Of a stretch of 64,000 bases of DNA, positions 28,351-39,400 are shown one piece after another (position 1 is the first letter of the stretch; every line of letters begins with the position of its first letter). The DNA comes from Rickettsiales bacterium. Lineage in GTDB: Bacteria; Pseudomonadota; Alphaproteobacteria; Rickettsiales; JAJNBL01. The position numbers and the translations under genes were made by a program. The notes beneath the pieces are model-generated. The model saw only the letters and a program-made list of their open reading frames with translations, searched no databases and was not told the origin of the DNA. The stretch spans positions 1-64,000 of the forward strand of contig JAJNBL010000005.1 of assembly GCA_021156175.1 (NCBI GenBank), read 5' to 3'.

Positions 28351-28917
28351 ATGGCTACTACAGCAAAAGAACGAAAAACCACTAGAAGCAAAGCTCTTCC
28401 AGAAAAAGCACAAAAGAAAATCACGGGACATCTTGCCGATTGGCTGCGCGATGCTTACGCGATGGAGCATCAAGCCATTGAGATGTTGGAGCGCGAAGCC
28501 AGCCGCATCCAGCATTATCCTGAACTCAAAGAGAAAATCATAAGCTACTTAGAGGTCAGTAAAAAACAGGCGGAGGATCTTAAGCATTGCCTTAAAAGTC
28601 TTGGTGAAGATACCTCCATGCTGAAAACGGGACTTGCCAAAATGATCGGCACAGCACAGGCCTTGAGTGGATTAATGATGTCGGATGAAATCATCAAAGT
28701 GAGTGTCGCCTTCTATATTTTCCAGCACTACCAAATCGGAAATTATTCGGTTCTGATTGAAGCCGCAGAAGACGTGGGCGAAAAAAACATTGCAAAAACC
28801 TGTGAGATCATTCTCCGTGAGGAGGAAGAAATGGCCAACTGGCTTGCGGATTATCTTCCTTATGTCACACGAAAATTTCTGGAAAGAGAGGGCGGTGGGA
28901 AAAACGGAAAACGCTAA
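28351..28917 (+). CDS. DUF892 (YciE-type) ferritin-like protein
   Basis: 188 residues, helical. After a Lys-rich N-terminus the ferritin-like fold begins: LADWLRDAYAMEHQAIEMLE, HYPELKEKIISYLEVSKKQAEDLKHCL, FYIFQHYQIGNYSVLIEAAE and CEIILREEEEMANWLADYL. The conserved Glu and E-x-x-H metal positions are visible. Family members are induced by stress; function is not well settled. ATG at 28351 has GAGAAAGG ahead of it; an in-frame upstream start at 28213 would overlap the end of glmM and lacks support. Confidence 0.85.
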   Translation: MATTAKERKTTRSKALPEKAQKKITGHLADWLRDAYAMEHQAIEMLEREASRIQHYPELKEKIISYLEVSKKQAEDLKHCLKSLGEDTSMLKTGLAKMIGTAQALSGLMMSDEIIKVSVAFYIFQHYQIGNYSVLIEAAEDVGEKNIAKTCEIILREEEEMANWLADYLPYVTRKFLEREGGGKNGKR

Positions 28918-28936
28918 TTCGCTAACACGCCAGTGA

Positions 28937-29014
28937 GAATGATAAAATTTGTGAATCCGAAGCGGAGCGTACTTTAAGGTACGTGAGCATCGGAAGTCAG
29001 AAATTTTATCATTC
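28937..29014. repeat. Dispersed imperfect inverted-repeat element, copy B
   Basis: Perfect 14-base outer arms (GAATGATAAAATTT and AAATTTTATCATTC) enclose a core with TCCGA / TCGGA and GTAC / GTAC around a short loop. The core (agcggagcgtac...gtacgtgagcatcgga) resembles copies A and C. It lies between convergent transcripts, the DUF892 gene and the RNase P RNA gene, where it could stop both. Confidence 0.65.
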
Positions 29015-29035
29015 GCAACAAGTGATAGTAGAATT

Positions 29036-29404
29036 AAGCCAGACAGCCTATAAGCCGGGTTCTGTCAAAGGACAACCATTCATCTCGAAGTATCGTCACC
29101 GATACCCTCTAGCGACCTACCCGGACAGTGAGCGCGGAAAAACGCCTGTATGAAACCATACGTACTGTCCCTATTTGGTCTTGCTCCCGGTGGGGTTTAC
29201 CTATGCCATAACCCGTTACCGGATACGCGGTGCGCTCTTACCGCACCTTTTCACCCTTACCTCACATAGCAAGCTACATAAGGCGGTTATTCTCTGTGGC
29301 ACTTTCCCTGAGATTACTCCCGGCGGGCATTACCCGCCACCGTTCTTCCGTGGAGCCCGGACTTTCCTCACTTTTACAAGCGCGGTCATCTAGCTATCTG
29401 GCAG
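29036..29404 (-). ncRNA. rnpB: RNase P RNA (bacterial type A)
   Basis: Catalytic RNA that matures tRNA 5' ends. Read on the minus strand, the 5' part holds GAGGAAAGTCCGGGCTCC, the middle AGGTAAGGGTGAAAAGGTGC and CCGGGAGCAAGACC, and the 3' end ACAGAACCCGGCTTATAGG; these are the universal RNase P segments. The ends pair as P1 (GCCAGATAG with CTGTCTGGC). Boundaries are set by P1 and may be off by a few bases. A TATATT box lies just upstream. Confidence 0.95.
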
Positions 29405-29465
29405 ATATAGAATATAACAGAATAAGCCTCAAATAGCCACAAGTGAGTGATAAAGCGTTTTTGCT

Positions 29466-29918
29466 CTAAATCGAAATGATATCCGAACCTTGGGCATCCT
29501 GCAGAAACTGGCTAAGCGGGGTGATGATAAATTTGCATTCCGGGAACAACTCTTCCTCGATAATCCCCATTGCCCGCAGACCCATATCGCACATGAGGAA
29601 CTTCGCACCTTGGCGGATACAGTCATTTAGGAGCGGCTCAAACATCGGGATATCCTGGCTGCGATAATAGCTATTAAGTTCTTTGGGGGTGGTAACGGCA
29701 ATACTGTCCGTGCTTTCCGAAAGCGGCAGCGTATTCCAGCGTTTCGTTTTATCGTAACGAAAGGCAAATGCCTTGCATGCACCCATCGTCACAAGCAATG
29801 TTGTTGGCCGATTCGCAGACACAGCAGCAAACGCTACCGTCAGAGCATAATGCACTTTGTCGAACTCTCCGGAATACAGGAAAATCGCGACGGGTTTCAG
29901 ATCTTTCTGCTCGGTCAT
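29466..29918 (-). CDS. DsrE/F-like small cytoplasmic protein
   Basis: 150 residues with an alternating strand-helix pattern: a first strand VAIFLYSGEFDKVHYALTVA, a second TLLVTMGACKAFAF, then MFEPLLNDCIRQGAKFLMCD and MGLRAMGIIEEELF. This resembles the DsrE/DsrF-like fold with Cys at the K-F-L-M-C-D position. The true role is unknown; members take part in sulfur relay or peroxide response. It starts 7 bases after leuA and so is probably co-transcribed. Confidence 0.65.
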   Translation of the reverse strand: MTEQKDLKPVAIFLYSGEFDKVHYALTVAFAAVSANRPTTLLVTMGACKAFAFRYDKTKRWNTLPLSESTDSIAVTTPKELNSYYRSQDIPMFEPLLNDCIRQGAKFLMCDMGLRAMGIIEEELFPECKFIITPLSQFLQDAQGSDIISI

Positions 29919-29925
29919 AATAGCC

Positions 29926-31473
29926 CTACTTTTTGATCTTTTCGCGACGCTTCACAAGCTTATTCAGCGCATGAATATACGCTTCCGCCGATGCCACAAG
30001 CGTATCGGTGTTCCGCGCATTACCACTATATATGCGTCCCTCATCATCTTTCAATCGCACGGTGACTTCCGCTTGCGCATCCGTCCCTTGCGTTACCGCA
30101 TGCACCTGATAAATCTCTAAGTGCGGCGTCTCACCGGTCATCTCTTTGATCGCTTTGAACGTCGCATCGACTGGCCCATCACCGGTTTGGGTAAGGCTTT
30201 TCGACTCACCATTGACCTTGAGCACCATCTGGGCCGTTGGCTCACCTTCCGACCCGCACGCAACACGAAGTTTAGCGAGCTCAATCGGTGCTTCTTCCTG
30301 CGCCGCAGAATCGTCAATCAATGCAATAATGTCTTCGTCATAGACATGCTTCTTCTTATCGCCAAGCACCTTAAAGCGTGCAAACGCATCCTCAAACGCG
30401 TTATCGCCAATGTCAAATCCAAGCTCTTCAAGCTTTGCTTTGAATGCCGCCCGACCGGAATGTTTGCCCATCACAAGATCCGAACGCACCAAGCCAATCG
30501 TCTCGGGCTTCATGATTTCATACGTCTCCGCATGTTTCAGCACACCATCTTGGTGAATCCCTGATTCATGCGCGAATGCATTCGCACCCACGATTGCTTT
30601 GTTTTTCTGAACCGCAAATCCGGTAATTGTCGATACTAACTTCGACGCACGAGAAATATAGGTCGTATCAATCCCCGTCTCATATGGCAAACGATCTGCG
30701 CGTGTTTTAATCGCCATCACCGCTTCTTCGAGTGACGCATTCCCCGCACGCTCACCCAAACCATTGATCGCACACTCAATCTGACGCGCCCCCGCATCAA
30801 GTGCTGAGAGCGAATTCGCCACCGCTAAACCTAAATCGTTATGACAGTGGACTGAAATGATAGCCTTGTCGATATTCGGGACACGATTTTTAAGCATCTT
30901 GATGGTCTCAAAAAACTCCTGCGGTAATGTGAAGCCTACCGTATCGGGAATATTCACGGTTGATGCACCGGAACGAATCGCTGTTTCCACTGCTTTGCAT
31001 AAGAAATCGGGCGTGCTTCGCGTGGCATCCATGCCCGACCATTCCACATCGTCGCAAAGATTCCGTGCACGCTTCACACTTCGCTCAATCGCCGCGAGGA
31101 CTTCTTCTTCCGACATATTGATCTGGTATTTCATGTGAATCGGACTGGTGGAAATAAACGTATGAATACGCCCGCGTTTCGCTGGCTTCACCGCTTCCCC
31201 TGCCGCATCAATGTCACCATCTTTCGCACGCGCTAAGCTGCATACCGTTGCGTTCTGCACTCTCTTCGCGACCGCCTGCACTGCTTCAAAATCTCCAGGC
31301 GATGCGAACGCAAAGCCAGCCTCGATCACATCCACACCCATCTTATCGAGCACATCGGCGATCAGGAGTTTCTCCTCCTTATTCATCGTCGCCCCAGGAG
31401 ATTGCTCTCCATCACGCAACGTCGTATCGAAAATAATCACACGATCTTTGGCTGACTGTTTAATGGTACTCAT
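29926..31473 (-). CDS. leuA: 2-isopropylmalate synthase
   Basis: First committed step of leucine synthesis: condenses acetyl-CoA with 2-oxoisovalerate. 515 residues: DTTLRDGEQSPGATMNKEEK, MGVDVIEAGFAFASPGDFEA, HCHNDLGLAVANSLSALDAG, GLGERAGNASLEEAVM and HESGIHQDGVLKHAETYEIM, followed by the C-terminal regulatory domain typical of leucine feedback. Upstream AAAGG. leuB, leuC and leuD are not in this window. Confidence 0.95.
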   Translation of the reverse strand: MSTIKQSAKDRVIIFDTTLRDGEQSPGATMNKEEKLLIADVLDKMGVDVIEAGFAFASPGDFEAVQAVAKRVQNATVCSLARAKDGDIDAAGEAVKPAKRGRIHTFISTSPIHMKYQINMSEEEVLAAIERSVKRARNLCDDVEWSGMDATRSTPDFLCKAVETAIRSGASTVNIPDTVGFTLPQEFFETIKMLKNRVPNIDKAIISVHCHNDLGLAVANSLSALDAGARQIECAINGLGERAGNASLEEAVMAIKTRADRLPYETGIDTTYISRASKLVSTITGFAVQKNKAIVGANAFAHESGIHQDGVLKHAETYEIMKPETIGLVRSDLVMGKHSGRAAFKAKLEELGFDIGDNAFEDAFARFKVLGDKKKHVYDEDIIALIDDSAAQEEAPIELAKLRVACGSEGEPTAQMVLKVNGESKSLTQTGDGPVDATFKAIKEMTGETPHLEIYQVHAVTQGTDAQAEVTVRLKDDEGRIYSGNARNTDTLVASAEAYIHALNKLVKRREKIKK

Positions 31474-31489
31474 AATTTTGCCTTTCTTT

Positions 31490-32170
31490 TTACTTAAATT
31501 TTCCTGAGGTCATCCCCTCGCCCTTCACCTTTTGGCGTATTGCATTCCAATCGGTCGCTTTGATCAACTGCATCACACTATTCTTATCATCCACGTTCTC
31601 TGCATATACCACAAAATAGGCTGTATTATATACGGAAACATGCGTCGCAAACCATTTTTTCTCTACATTAAACGGAGACGCCCGCAATTCATTCTCCTGA
31701 TAATACTCAACATCCTCCTGAAGCGACACAGTCTCCTTATGTTGCTCTAGCAGGAATTTCTGCAAACCCGTTTGGCGCTCCATCACCTGATTCGCATCGA
31801 CCGTACCCATCACCACAATCCGGCCATTGCCTTTATCCTGACGGTATGTCGTAATCGGATAGGCGCCATACTGCGTGAACAATCCCCGCACTTCGTCGCC
31901 TTCACGAAATCCCGCTTCCTTCGCTGTAAGTTTGATCGCCCACTGTACAGGCTTCACACTCCATCCTTTAGGCGCTTTAGGCATCAAACTTTCCAACCGT
32001 AACGCAGAACACATACGCAAATATTCTTCGCGAGGTGGGAAGAAGCGCATATCCCCGGTTCCACACGAAGCACGCACCGTATCTTCTTGCTTCATGAAAG
32101 CATGGGAAGCTGAAGAGAACATAATCCCTCCCATCATTACACTTATCAAAAGAAAATTGGCAATACGCAT
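31490..32170 (-). CDS. Exported protein of unknown function
   Basis: 226 residues beginning with a signal peptide (MRIANFLLISVMMGGIMFSS, cleavage probably after ASHA). The mature part has Cys in VRASCGTGDMRFF and MCSALRLESLM and ends with a segment like those of small inner-membrane-associated lipid or secretion helpers (FATHVSVYNTAYFVVYAENV). I do not recognise a family. It lies between ilvC and leuA on the same strand, but a terminator and repeat C separate it from ilvC, so the link to branched-chain synthesis is only positional. Confidence 0.65.
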   Translation of the reverse strand: MRIANFLLISVMMGGIMFSSASHAFMKQEDTVRASCGTGDMRFFPPREEYLRMCSALRLESLMPKAPKGWSVKPVQWAIKLTAKEAGFREGDEVRGLFTQYGAYPITTYRQDKGNGRIVVMGTVDANQVMERQTGLQKFLLEQHKETVSLQEDVEYYQENELRASPFNVEKKWFATHVSVYNTAYFVVYAENVDDKNSVMQLIKATDWNAIRQKVKGEGMTSGKFK

Positions 32171-32192
32171 AAAACCCTACTTACTTTTCCAA

Positions 32193-32235
32193 CAAAAAAG
32201 GCGGCCTCTTTTAAAGAAGCCGCCTTTCGTTTTTT
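32193..32235. terminator. Bidirectional rho-independent terminator downstream of ilvC
   Basis: AAAGGCGGC (32197-32205) pairs with GCCGCCTTT (32219-32227), with TCTTT / AAAGA inside, and T-runs on both strands. On the minus strand it would end transcription from ilvC. Confidence 0.88.
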
Positions 32236-32270
32236 ATTCAAAAACTCAAGCGACTCCTATGTTCTGTGGA

Positions 32271-32392
32271 GATTCAAAGAAATCATGAGACGATTTCCAG
32301 GAGTTTCCGCGCGCAGAACCGCAGTGTACAGAGAAGTACATGAGGATTCGAGCACGGAAAGGACAGAGAAATCGGCCATGAGAATTTGAATA
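32271..32392. repeat. Dispersed imperfect inverted-repeat element, copy C
   Basis: About 122 bases: outer ATTCAAA / TTTGAAT, CATGAG...CGATTTC / GAAATCGGCCATGAG, TTTCCG / CGGAAA, and a central GTAC / GTAC around AGAGAA. The core again has the gcag..gtac...gtac..gag..tcgagca order seen in copies A and B. It lies between ilvC and its terminator. Confidence 0.6.
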
Positions 32393-32402
32393 TCCATAGA
32401 AA

Positions 32403-33470
<1,068 letters not shown>

Positions 33471-33547
33471 TCAAACCTAAAATGGTTTTTAAAGAAAGCG
33501 CGTATTTTAGCCGAAACCGCAAAGAAATGCAAGGGCTCTATCTTGGG

Positions 33548-35242
33548 CTAACCCACAGCTAATAGCCGCTCTGCCGCCGCCCTTGCTTCATCGGTCACTA
33601 AAGCTCCGGCCAACATCCGGGCAAGCTCCTCTTTCCGGGCACTCGGGTCAAGCACCCCGACAGTAGTGAAGGTCTCACCTTTCTTCTCATGTTTTTCAAC
33701 CTTAAGGTGATGCGATCCTTTCGAAGCGACCTGCGGCTGATGGGTCACAACTAATACTTGCGCCGATTCCCCAAGTCTTGCCAACCGGCTTCCCACCGCA
33801 TCTGCAACTGCCCCGCCAATACCGGTATCCACCTCATCAAAAATAAGCACAGGCACGGATTTGACTTCCGCTAGCACTGCTTTAAGCGCCAGCATAAAAC
33901 GGGATAATTCGCCGCCCGAAGCCACTTTTGCCATACTCGCCAGCGGCTGGCCGGGATTCATCGAAACAAGGAATTCCACACGATCCTTACCCTTCTCTCC
34001 CCAGGATTCTTCGGAAAGTTCCGTCATCACGCCATCAAATTGGACATTCTCCATCTTGAGTGGCTTAAGTTCCGCAATCAGTGCTTTGGCAAGTTTCAGC
34101 GCCGCTTTTTTCCGTGAAGCAGAAAGCAATTCCGCTTGGGTTACATACTCAGCACGCGCTTTGAGCAGATCCGCCTCAAGCTGTGAAAACACCTCACCTT
34201 CAGAAGAAATAAGCGCCAAGGATGCACGGATTTCCTGCAAATACACAGGCAATTCATCCACTGCACGATTATGTTTCCTTGCTGCCGCGCGAAGCGCAAA
34301 AAGACGCTCTTCCACAACGTCTACCCGCGTTTCCTCATCGTCATTTCCCTGCCCTACCCGCTCTAGCTTAGCAACCGCTTCGCCGGTTTCAATCGCTGCG
34401 CGCTCAAGGCTATCCACCACTTCACGGAGCTGTATAGCCAATTCATTTTCCCCTTGAATCACCGAGCTTCGCATTAACACACGCTGCGCGGATTGCAAGG
34501 AAACCACAACATCTTTGGAGCCGCTGAGTTCCCCAATAGCATCGGATAAAACGCCTTGTAATTTCTCGCGCTGCATCAAACGTTGCCGAAGTTCGGAAAG
34601 CGTATCTTCTTCGCCTGCACGCACTTTGAGTGCTGAAAGTTCTTCAGCGACATGACGCAAATATTCTTCTTCGCGCGCAGCAGTTGCTTGTTTCTCCCGG
34701 CGAGAGACCAGTTCATCCGCAATCGCACGATAAGCTTTAAATGCTTTTGAAACGACTCCAACGTGAGCACTCAAGCCCGCATATGCATCGAGCACTTCAC
34801 GATGCCCCGCAGGATCCAGAAGCCCACGTTGATCATGCTGCCCGTGAATTTCGACCAACAAATCGCCAAGCTGGTTTAGTACACCCACTCCGACCGGCAT
34901 ATCATTGATGAAGGCTTTGGTCGTACCATCCGCATAGACTACACGACGCAAACGAAGAGCCTCCCCCTCCGCTTCAATCGCATAGGTATCCAAAAATGTA
35001 TCAATGGAAATTTTCTGTTCTTTGGAACTCAAGGAAAATTCCGCAGCAACGCTCCCTTGTTGAGCACCATGGCGGAGTAAACTCCCACCTTTGCCGCGTT
35101 TACCCAACACCAACCCGAGCGCTCCAAGAATGATAGATTTTCCCGCACCCGTTTCACCGGTTAGCACGCAAAGGCCTTTCCCAAAAGGGATATCAAGTGA
35201 TTCGATAAGTACGATATTGCGGATAGAAAGTTGAGAAAGCAT
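33548..35242 (-). CDS. recN: DNA repair protein RecN
   Basis: SMC-like ATPase for double-strand break repair. 564 residues: MLSQLSIRNIVLIESLDIPF, Walker A LTGETGAGKSIILGALGLVL, VEIHGQHDQRGLLDP, a long coiled-coil middle (about 150-360), signature loop VASGGELSRFMLALK and Walker B LIFDEVDTGIGG. It starts 6 bases after bamD, the usual bamD-recN pair of alphaproteobacteria. Confidence 0.96.
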   Translation of the reverse strand: MLSQLSIRNIVLIESLDIPFGKGLCVLTGETGAGKSIILGALGLVLGKRGKGGSLLRHGAQQGSVAAEFSLSSKEQKISIDTFLDTYAIEAEGEALRLRRVVYADGTTKAFINDMPVGVGVLNQLGDLLVEIHGQHDQRGLLDPAGHREVLDAYAGLSAHVGVVSKAFKAYRAIADELVSRREKQATAAREEEYLRHVAEELSALKVRAGEEDTLSELRQRLMQREKLQGVLSDAIGELSGSKDVVVSLQSAQRVLMRSSVIQGENELAIQLREVVDSLERAAIETGEAVAKLERVGQGNDDEETRVDVVEERLFALRAAARKHNRAVDELPVYLQEIRASLALISSEGEVFSQLEADLLKARAEYVTQAELLSASRKKAALKLAKALIAELKPLKMENVQFDGVMTELSEESWGEKGKDRVEFLVSMNPGQPLASMAKVASGGELSRFMLALKAVLAEVKSVPVLIFDEVDTGIGGAVADAVGSRLARLGESAQVLVVTHQPQVASKGSHHLKVEKHEKKGETFTTVGVLDPSARKEELARMLAGALVTDEARAAAERLLAVG

Positions 35243-35248
35243 AAGAGG

Positions 35249-36175
35249 TTATTCACCCGAATCGGCAGGCTTATCGGCTTTGCCTTTGCCGATTAATACC
35301 TCGCGAGCCGTAGCACTGTTTTTTCCTTCGGATGCAGGCGTCTCGGAATCGTCCTTCTCACGAAGCGCACTATTTTCCGGTGGCGTTACGCCTTTATCTT
35401 TGAATAGGTCATAAGCATATCTATACCATTTACTGTCCGGATAATTATACCCGAGTACCGCCGCATATTTCTGCGCCTCATCCACAACCCCCATCGTTAG
35501 GTACGCTTCAACCAAACGATAAAGCGCCTCCGCTGCATGAGAGGTCGTCTGGTATTGATCCACCACTGCACGGAAACGGTTAATCGCCGCGATGGTCTTA
35601 CCGTCTTTCAAATAGAAACGCCCAACTTCCATCTCCTTGCCCGCCAAATGGTCGCGAACAAGATCAAGCTTCATCCGCGCATCACGCGCATAAGAGGAAT
35701 CAGGGAATCGTGCAATCAGTTCTTCCAATGCAGTACGCGCTTTCGCGGTGATATCCTGATCACGCCCCACATCACGGATCCGCTCGTAATAACACTGGGC
35801 TTTGAGATAATACGCATAATCCGTATCCGCACTTCCCGGATGCAATTGAATGAAACGATCCAGCGTTGAAACCGCATCGTCATATTCCTCATCCTTATAC
35901 TGCGCATAGGCCGTCATTAATTGGGATTTCGTCGCCCATTTTGCATAAGGATAGAGCCGTTCGATTTCCTCAAATTTCTCAATCGCTTTTTTATAGCTAC
36001 GTTTTTGCAGGAGATCCATAGCCTCCATGTAGAGGTCATTTGCCTTGCTGTCGGCTTGTTCTAAAGGAGTTAGGTCAGAATCAACCGGCTGCACGTCATC
36101 TTTTTTTGATGAACACGCCGTAACCAACAAGAACATTGTTCCTAAAATAAGGAGAGCAGAAACTCTTTGAAACAT
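35249..36175 (-). CDS. bamD: Outer membrane assembly lipoprotein BamD
   Basis: Essential lipoprotein of the BAM complex that inserts outer-membrane proteins. Lipoprotein signal with lipobox LVTAC at residues 17-21, then five TPR-like repeats (YMEAMDLLQKRSYKKAIEKF, TLDRFIQLHPGSADTDYAYY, ALEELIARFPDSSYARDARM). 308 residues; the last 45 are a charged, disordered tail. Directly upstream of recN. Confidence 0.94.
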   Translation of the reverse strand: MFQRVSALLILGTMFLLVTACSSKKDDVQPVDSDLTPLEQADSKANDLYMEAMDLLQKRSYKKAIEKFEEIERLYPYAKWATKSQLMTAYAQYKDEEYDDAVSTLDRFIQLHPGSADTDYAYYLKAQCYYERIRDVGRDQDITAKARTALEELIARFPDSSYARDARMKLDLVRDHLAGKEMEVGRFYLKDGKTIAAINRFRAVVDQYQTTSHAAEALYRLVEAYLTMGVVDEAQKYAAVLGYNYPDSKWYRYAYDLFKDKGVTPPENSALREKDDSETPASEGKNSATAREVLIGKGKADKPADSGE

Positions 36176-36184
36176 CCAAAAGGC

Positions 36185-36370
36185 CTAGCTTTGAGAACGA
36201 TTAATCAGTCGACGAGGACCACAAGGATTTGCTGAATCACCCGATTTAATAACGTCAGCCGCAGAAACACAGGGACTACGCAATCCCTTTTCTACTTCTT
36301 CCTCAGAAATCGGCTTACATGCTACAACAGAAAGTAAGGATACTACCAAAACAATAGTAAGATATTTCAT
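36185..36370 (-). CDS. Small lipoprotein, VirB7 candidate
   Basis: 61 residues from ATG at 36370 (AGG eight bases upstream; an in-frame GTG lies three codons earlier). Signal MKYLTIVLVVSLLSVVAC with lipobox Cys at residue 18, then a short charged segment with two more Cys and an ending N-P-C-G-P-R-R-L. Size, lipobox and position just after the virB6 array suggest VirB7, the small outer-membrane lipoprotein of T4SS that pairs with VirB9. Sequence alone does not prove it; it sits 9 bases ahead of bamD and could simply belong with it. Confidence 0.6.
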   Translation of the reverse strand: MKYLTIVLVVSLLSVVACKPISEEEVEKGLRSPCVSAADVIKSGDSANPCGPRRLINRSQS

Positions 36371-36484
36371 AGACCACACCTGGATTCAAGAACAAATACC
36401 TTCATGCGCCTATGCTAACACGCCAGAAGAATTTATCCAAGGAAAAAGGAGAGCGCAGCAAGAAGAGAATGACGACCTACATTT

Positions 36485-39400
36485 CTAGTAGTCGCCATCC
36501 TTCGCCTTCGCATCATCCGCACCTTTCTGGAACGGAGATTTGATAGAGGCAGTCCCTTCACCACGTTTAATGATGTCGTCCCACTTCTTATACTTATCCG
36601 CATCTCCGACATCACCACGGCGCTCTTTCTCTTCCCATTTCTTCACATCATCCTGCAATTTCTTATACTCAGGATCTTTAAAGTCAGTGTGCTTATCAGC
36701 CCAGTCTTTAAGCTTAGCTTGAGCTTCTTTCTTCTGCTCAGTCGGATCTGCATAACGGTCACGGATCTTCTTATCTATATCCGAATACCGCGCATTATCC
36801 TGCCTGTCTCGCAGCGCCGTCTCAACACCTTCCCCAGCTTTGCGTTCATAATTCGCACGCGCTGCCAGTTTGTCGAGTTCTTTATCGTCAACGCCACCAT
36901 GGAGTTTTTTCTTCTTCAGATCCTTCACACCACGGGCAAGCGGAGCAAACCCGATAATTTCGAGTAATCCTTTGCCGATACCTTTTCCAATTTTACCCGC
37001 AATTTCCTTACCAGTATGCGTTTTTCTATACTTGTCTGCTTTTCCTAGCTTATCACCAACCTTACGTACTCCCTTCACCAGATCATTATCACGCAATCCG
37101 GTAATAGCAGTTTTCTTCCCATAAGCTTCCAAGCGTTTGCCCAAGCTCTGTTGTAAACCACCTTTTTTCCCACCCGCCGTCATAGCAGCACCGACACCTG
37201 CAAGCAATCCGCCGCCCAATGCTTTTCCTCCTGCTTTTGCAGTGCCTTTGGCGATACTTGCAGCCTTACCGACTCCCGCACGGGCAACGGTAGTAACAAG
37301 CAGCTTCGGCGCATTATTGACTTTCGCCTCAAGCTTAGCACCACCCATCATTTTCCATGCCGCATTGCTTGCGCCTTTCAACGCCATGTTAATCTGGCCT
37401 GCCATTTGGCGTGCCATACCATCACCCAAATCAACCGCTTTTGGCACCAGTTCGCACACAAGAAGGAACGCGATGATAATCATCAAGCCCACAGGAACGA
37501 CTTCCCAATCCCCAAGGCCGGCTCTCGGAATTACCCATCCTTTGAAGATACAGAAGGTAATATTCACACAATCGTCTTTGCTCGCACAGTCCTCCTCAAA
37601 TGGAATGAATACTTCCCAAATACAATCCCAACAAATTCCATAATTCATGATTCCCCATAACATCCCCCGTACAATTTCGTTAAAGATGATGAGTACCGTA
37701 AAAATAAACACAGGAATCAGGAAGAATGCAACCAGCTGAGCAAGCCACCGATCGAACATTGGTCGTGTAGACTGGAAGAGAATACAGCACAGGAAAACCG
37801 GAGAAACCGAAATCATAAGCCCAAGCGCAATCACAGCCATTAAGAAGGCCAATATTGCTTTGAGCATTCCAACCAGGAACATCAGCATCGAAAGGATGAT
37901 GAGGGCTGCAAATAGGATACCCATTGGACCTGAGAAAATAAGCGCAAGTATCTTGAGCCACGTCACATCGAGGAAGAATACACCGATGGTTCTATCCAGG
38001 AACTCAAACCCACGCCCAGAGCCTCCGCCTTGAGACATACTACTCCAATTGCCGGCCATCATGTCACTTAAATCGACCATTCCGTCGATAAAGAAGTTGA
38101 AGAAATGGACACTAAAGAACTTCCACGCGCCATCGGAGATAAGCTGTATCACCACAAGAATTTTAATCATCCGTATGGTAAATTCGTATTGGGTACGATG
38201 TACCGAGCCCAACATAAAACCGATACCGTAGAGAGTCATATAAAGTACGAGAGCCGCTTGAGCGATGTCATTGAAATTGACGCTCTTAGTCTTGTCACTC
38301 ATGTTCGCAAATATTTTGGAAACAACCCCACCGGTCCGTTCGCCCACATCACAACTCAGATTTTTCGTATATTCACCACTAGAAGGCTCACAAGTCCGGG
38401 AGGTCGACTGACCATTGACTATTCCGGTGTAAGTCACACTAGTAACGGCGCAAGAACCATCTTCATTTACTGACCCTTCAGGGCATGGACATGCCGGTTT
38501 ACATTCTTGTGTAGAAATCCCATCACCGCCTACATTCAAACGGGGTAATGAAACCTCGTCAACAAGACACACACCGTCTGCACTCATATAACCGGCAGGA
38601 CATGCGCATGATAGTTTTGGAGCCACAGGACATACTGTTCCATAAAGCGTATTCATCAGCGGATTTAACACCCAGCCGATAATTTCGGAAGCAACAGGCA
38701 CGGTGCGCGTCATCCCCACGGTTACCTTATATGCACCACGGTTGTTTCCATAATTTCCATCGGGATCATTAATCCGATAGCTTAGGCTAACTTGATCCTC
38801 TTTAAGTATCCATGGCTTTGGCAGGGCTTCATATTTATAGGTTTTTCCACCCGTTTGAGTTTTTCCTGCAGAATCAATCGTCTTGGTTTCGGTCTTGATC
38901 TCCAAGAATTTTCCTTCACTCACCTCACATCCGGTCGTATAGATATCAATCTCATAGCCCCCGCTATTAGCAGCATACTCGGTATCTGCATCATAATAAC
39001 GCAGCTGCAATGTATTATTCGTTTCAGCTTCATTGATAACATAATACTGCACCACCTTACGTGTTTTGAATACGCCTGGAGATTCTTGATAACTTTCAAG
39101 CCAGGTTTCTCGGCTTTCTACTTGAGCTGATCCAATATGCCCTCGGGTATCATCACCTTTATCCTTCAATTTATAATAAAGCCCATCACCCTCTTTATGG
39201 GTACAAGCAGGATCGGCAGCATTACAGCTTTTCCATTCACCACGCACCTGGATGGCGGCTTTCTCATAGGGACGCAAAGCGATAGTATCCACCCACACTT
39301 CATCTTTAGGTGAAATTCTCATCACCGGTGCAGTGCCATCATATTTATAGGTTAGGAATGAAAGGTTAGACCCGCTCTTTCCGGTAATCCCTGTCTGTAT

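Noticed and set aside
32271-32392. Repeat C as a protein-coding remnant or riboswitch of ilvC
   Set aside because: It lies downstream of ilvC, not in its leader, and has stop codons and a long fold-back structure typical of copies A and B.
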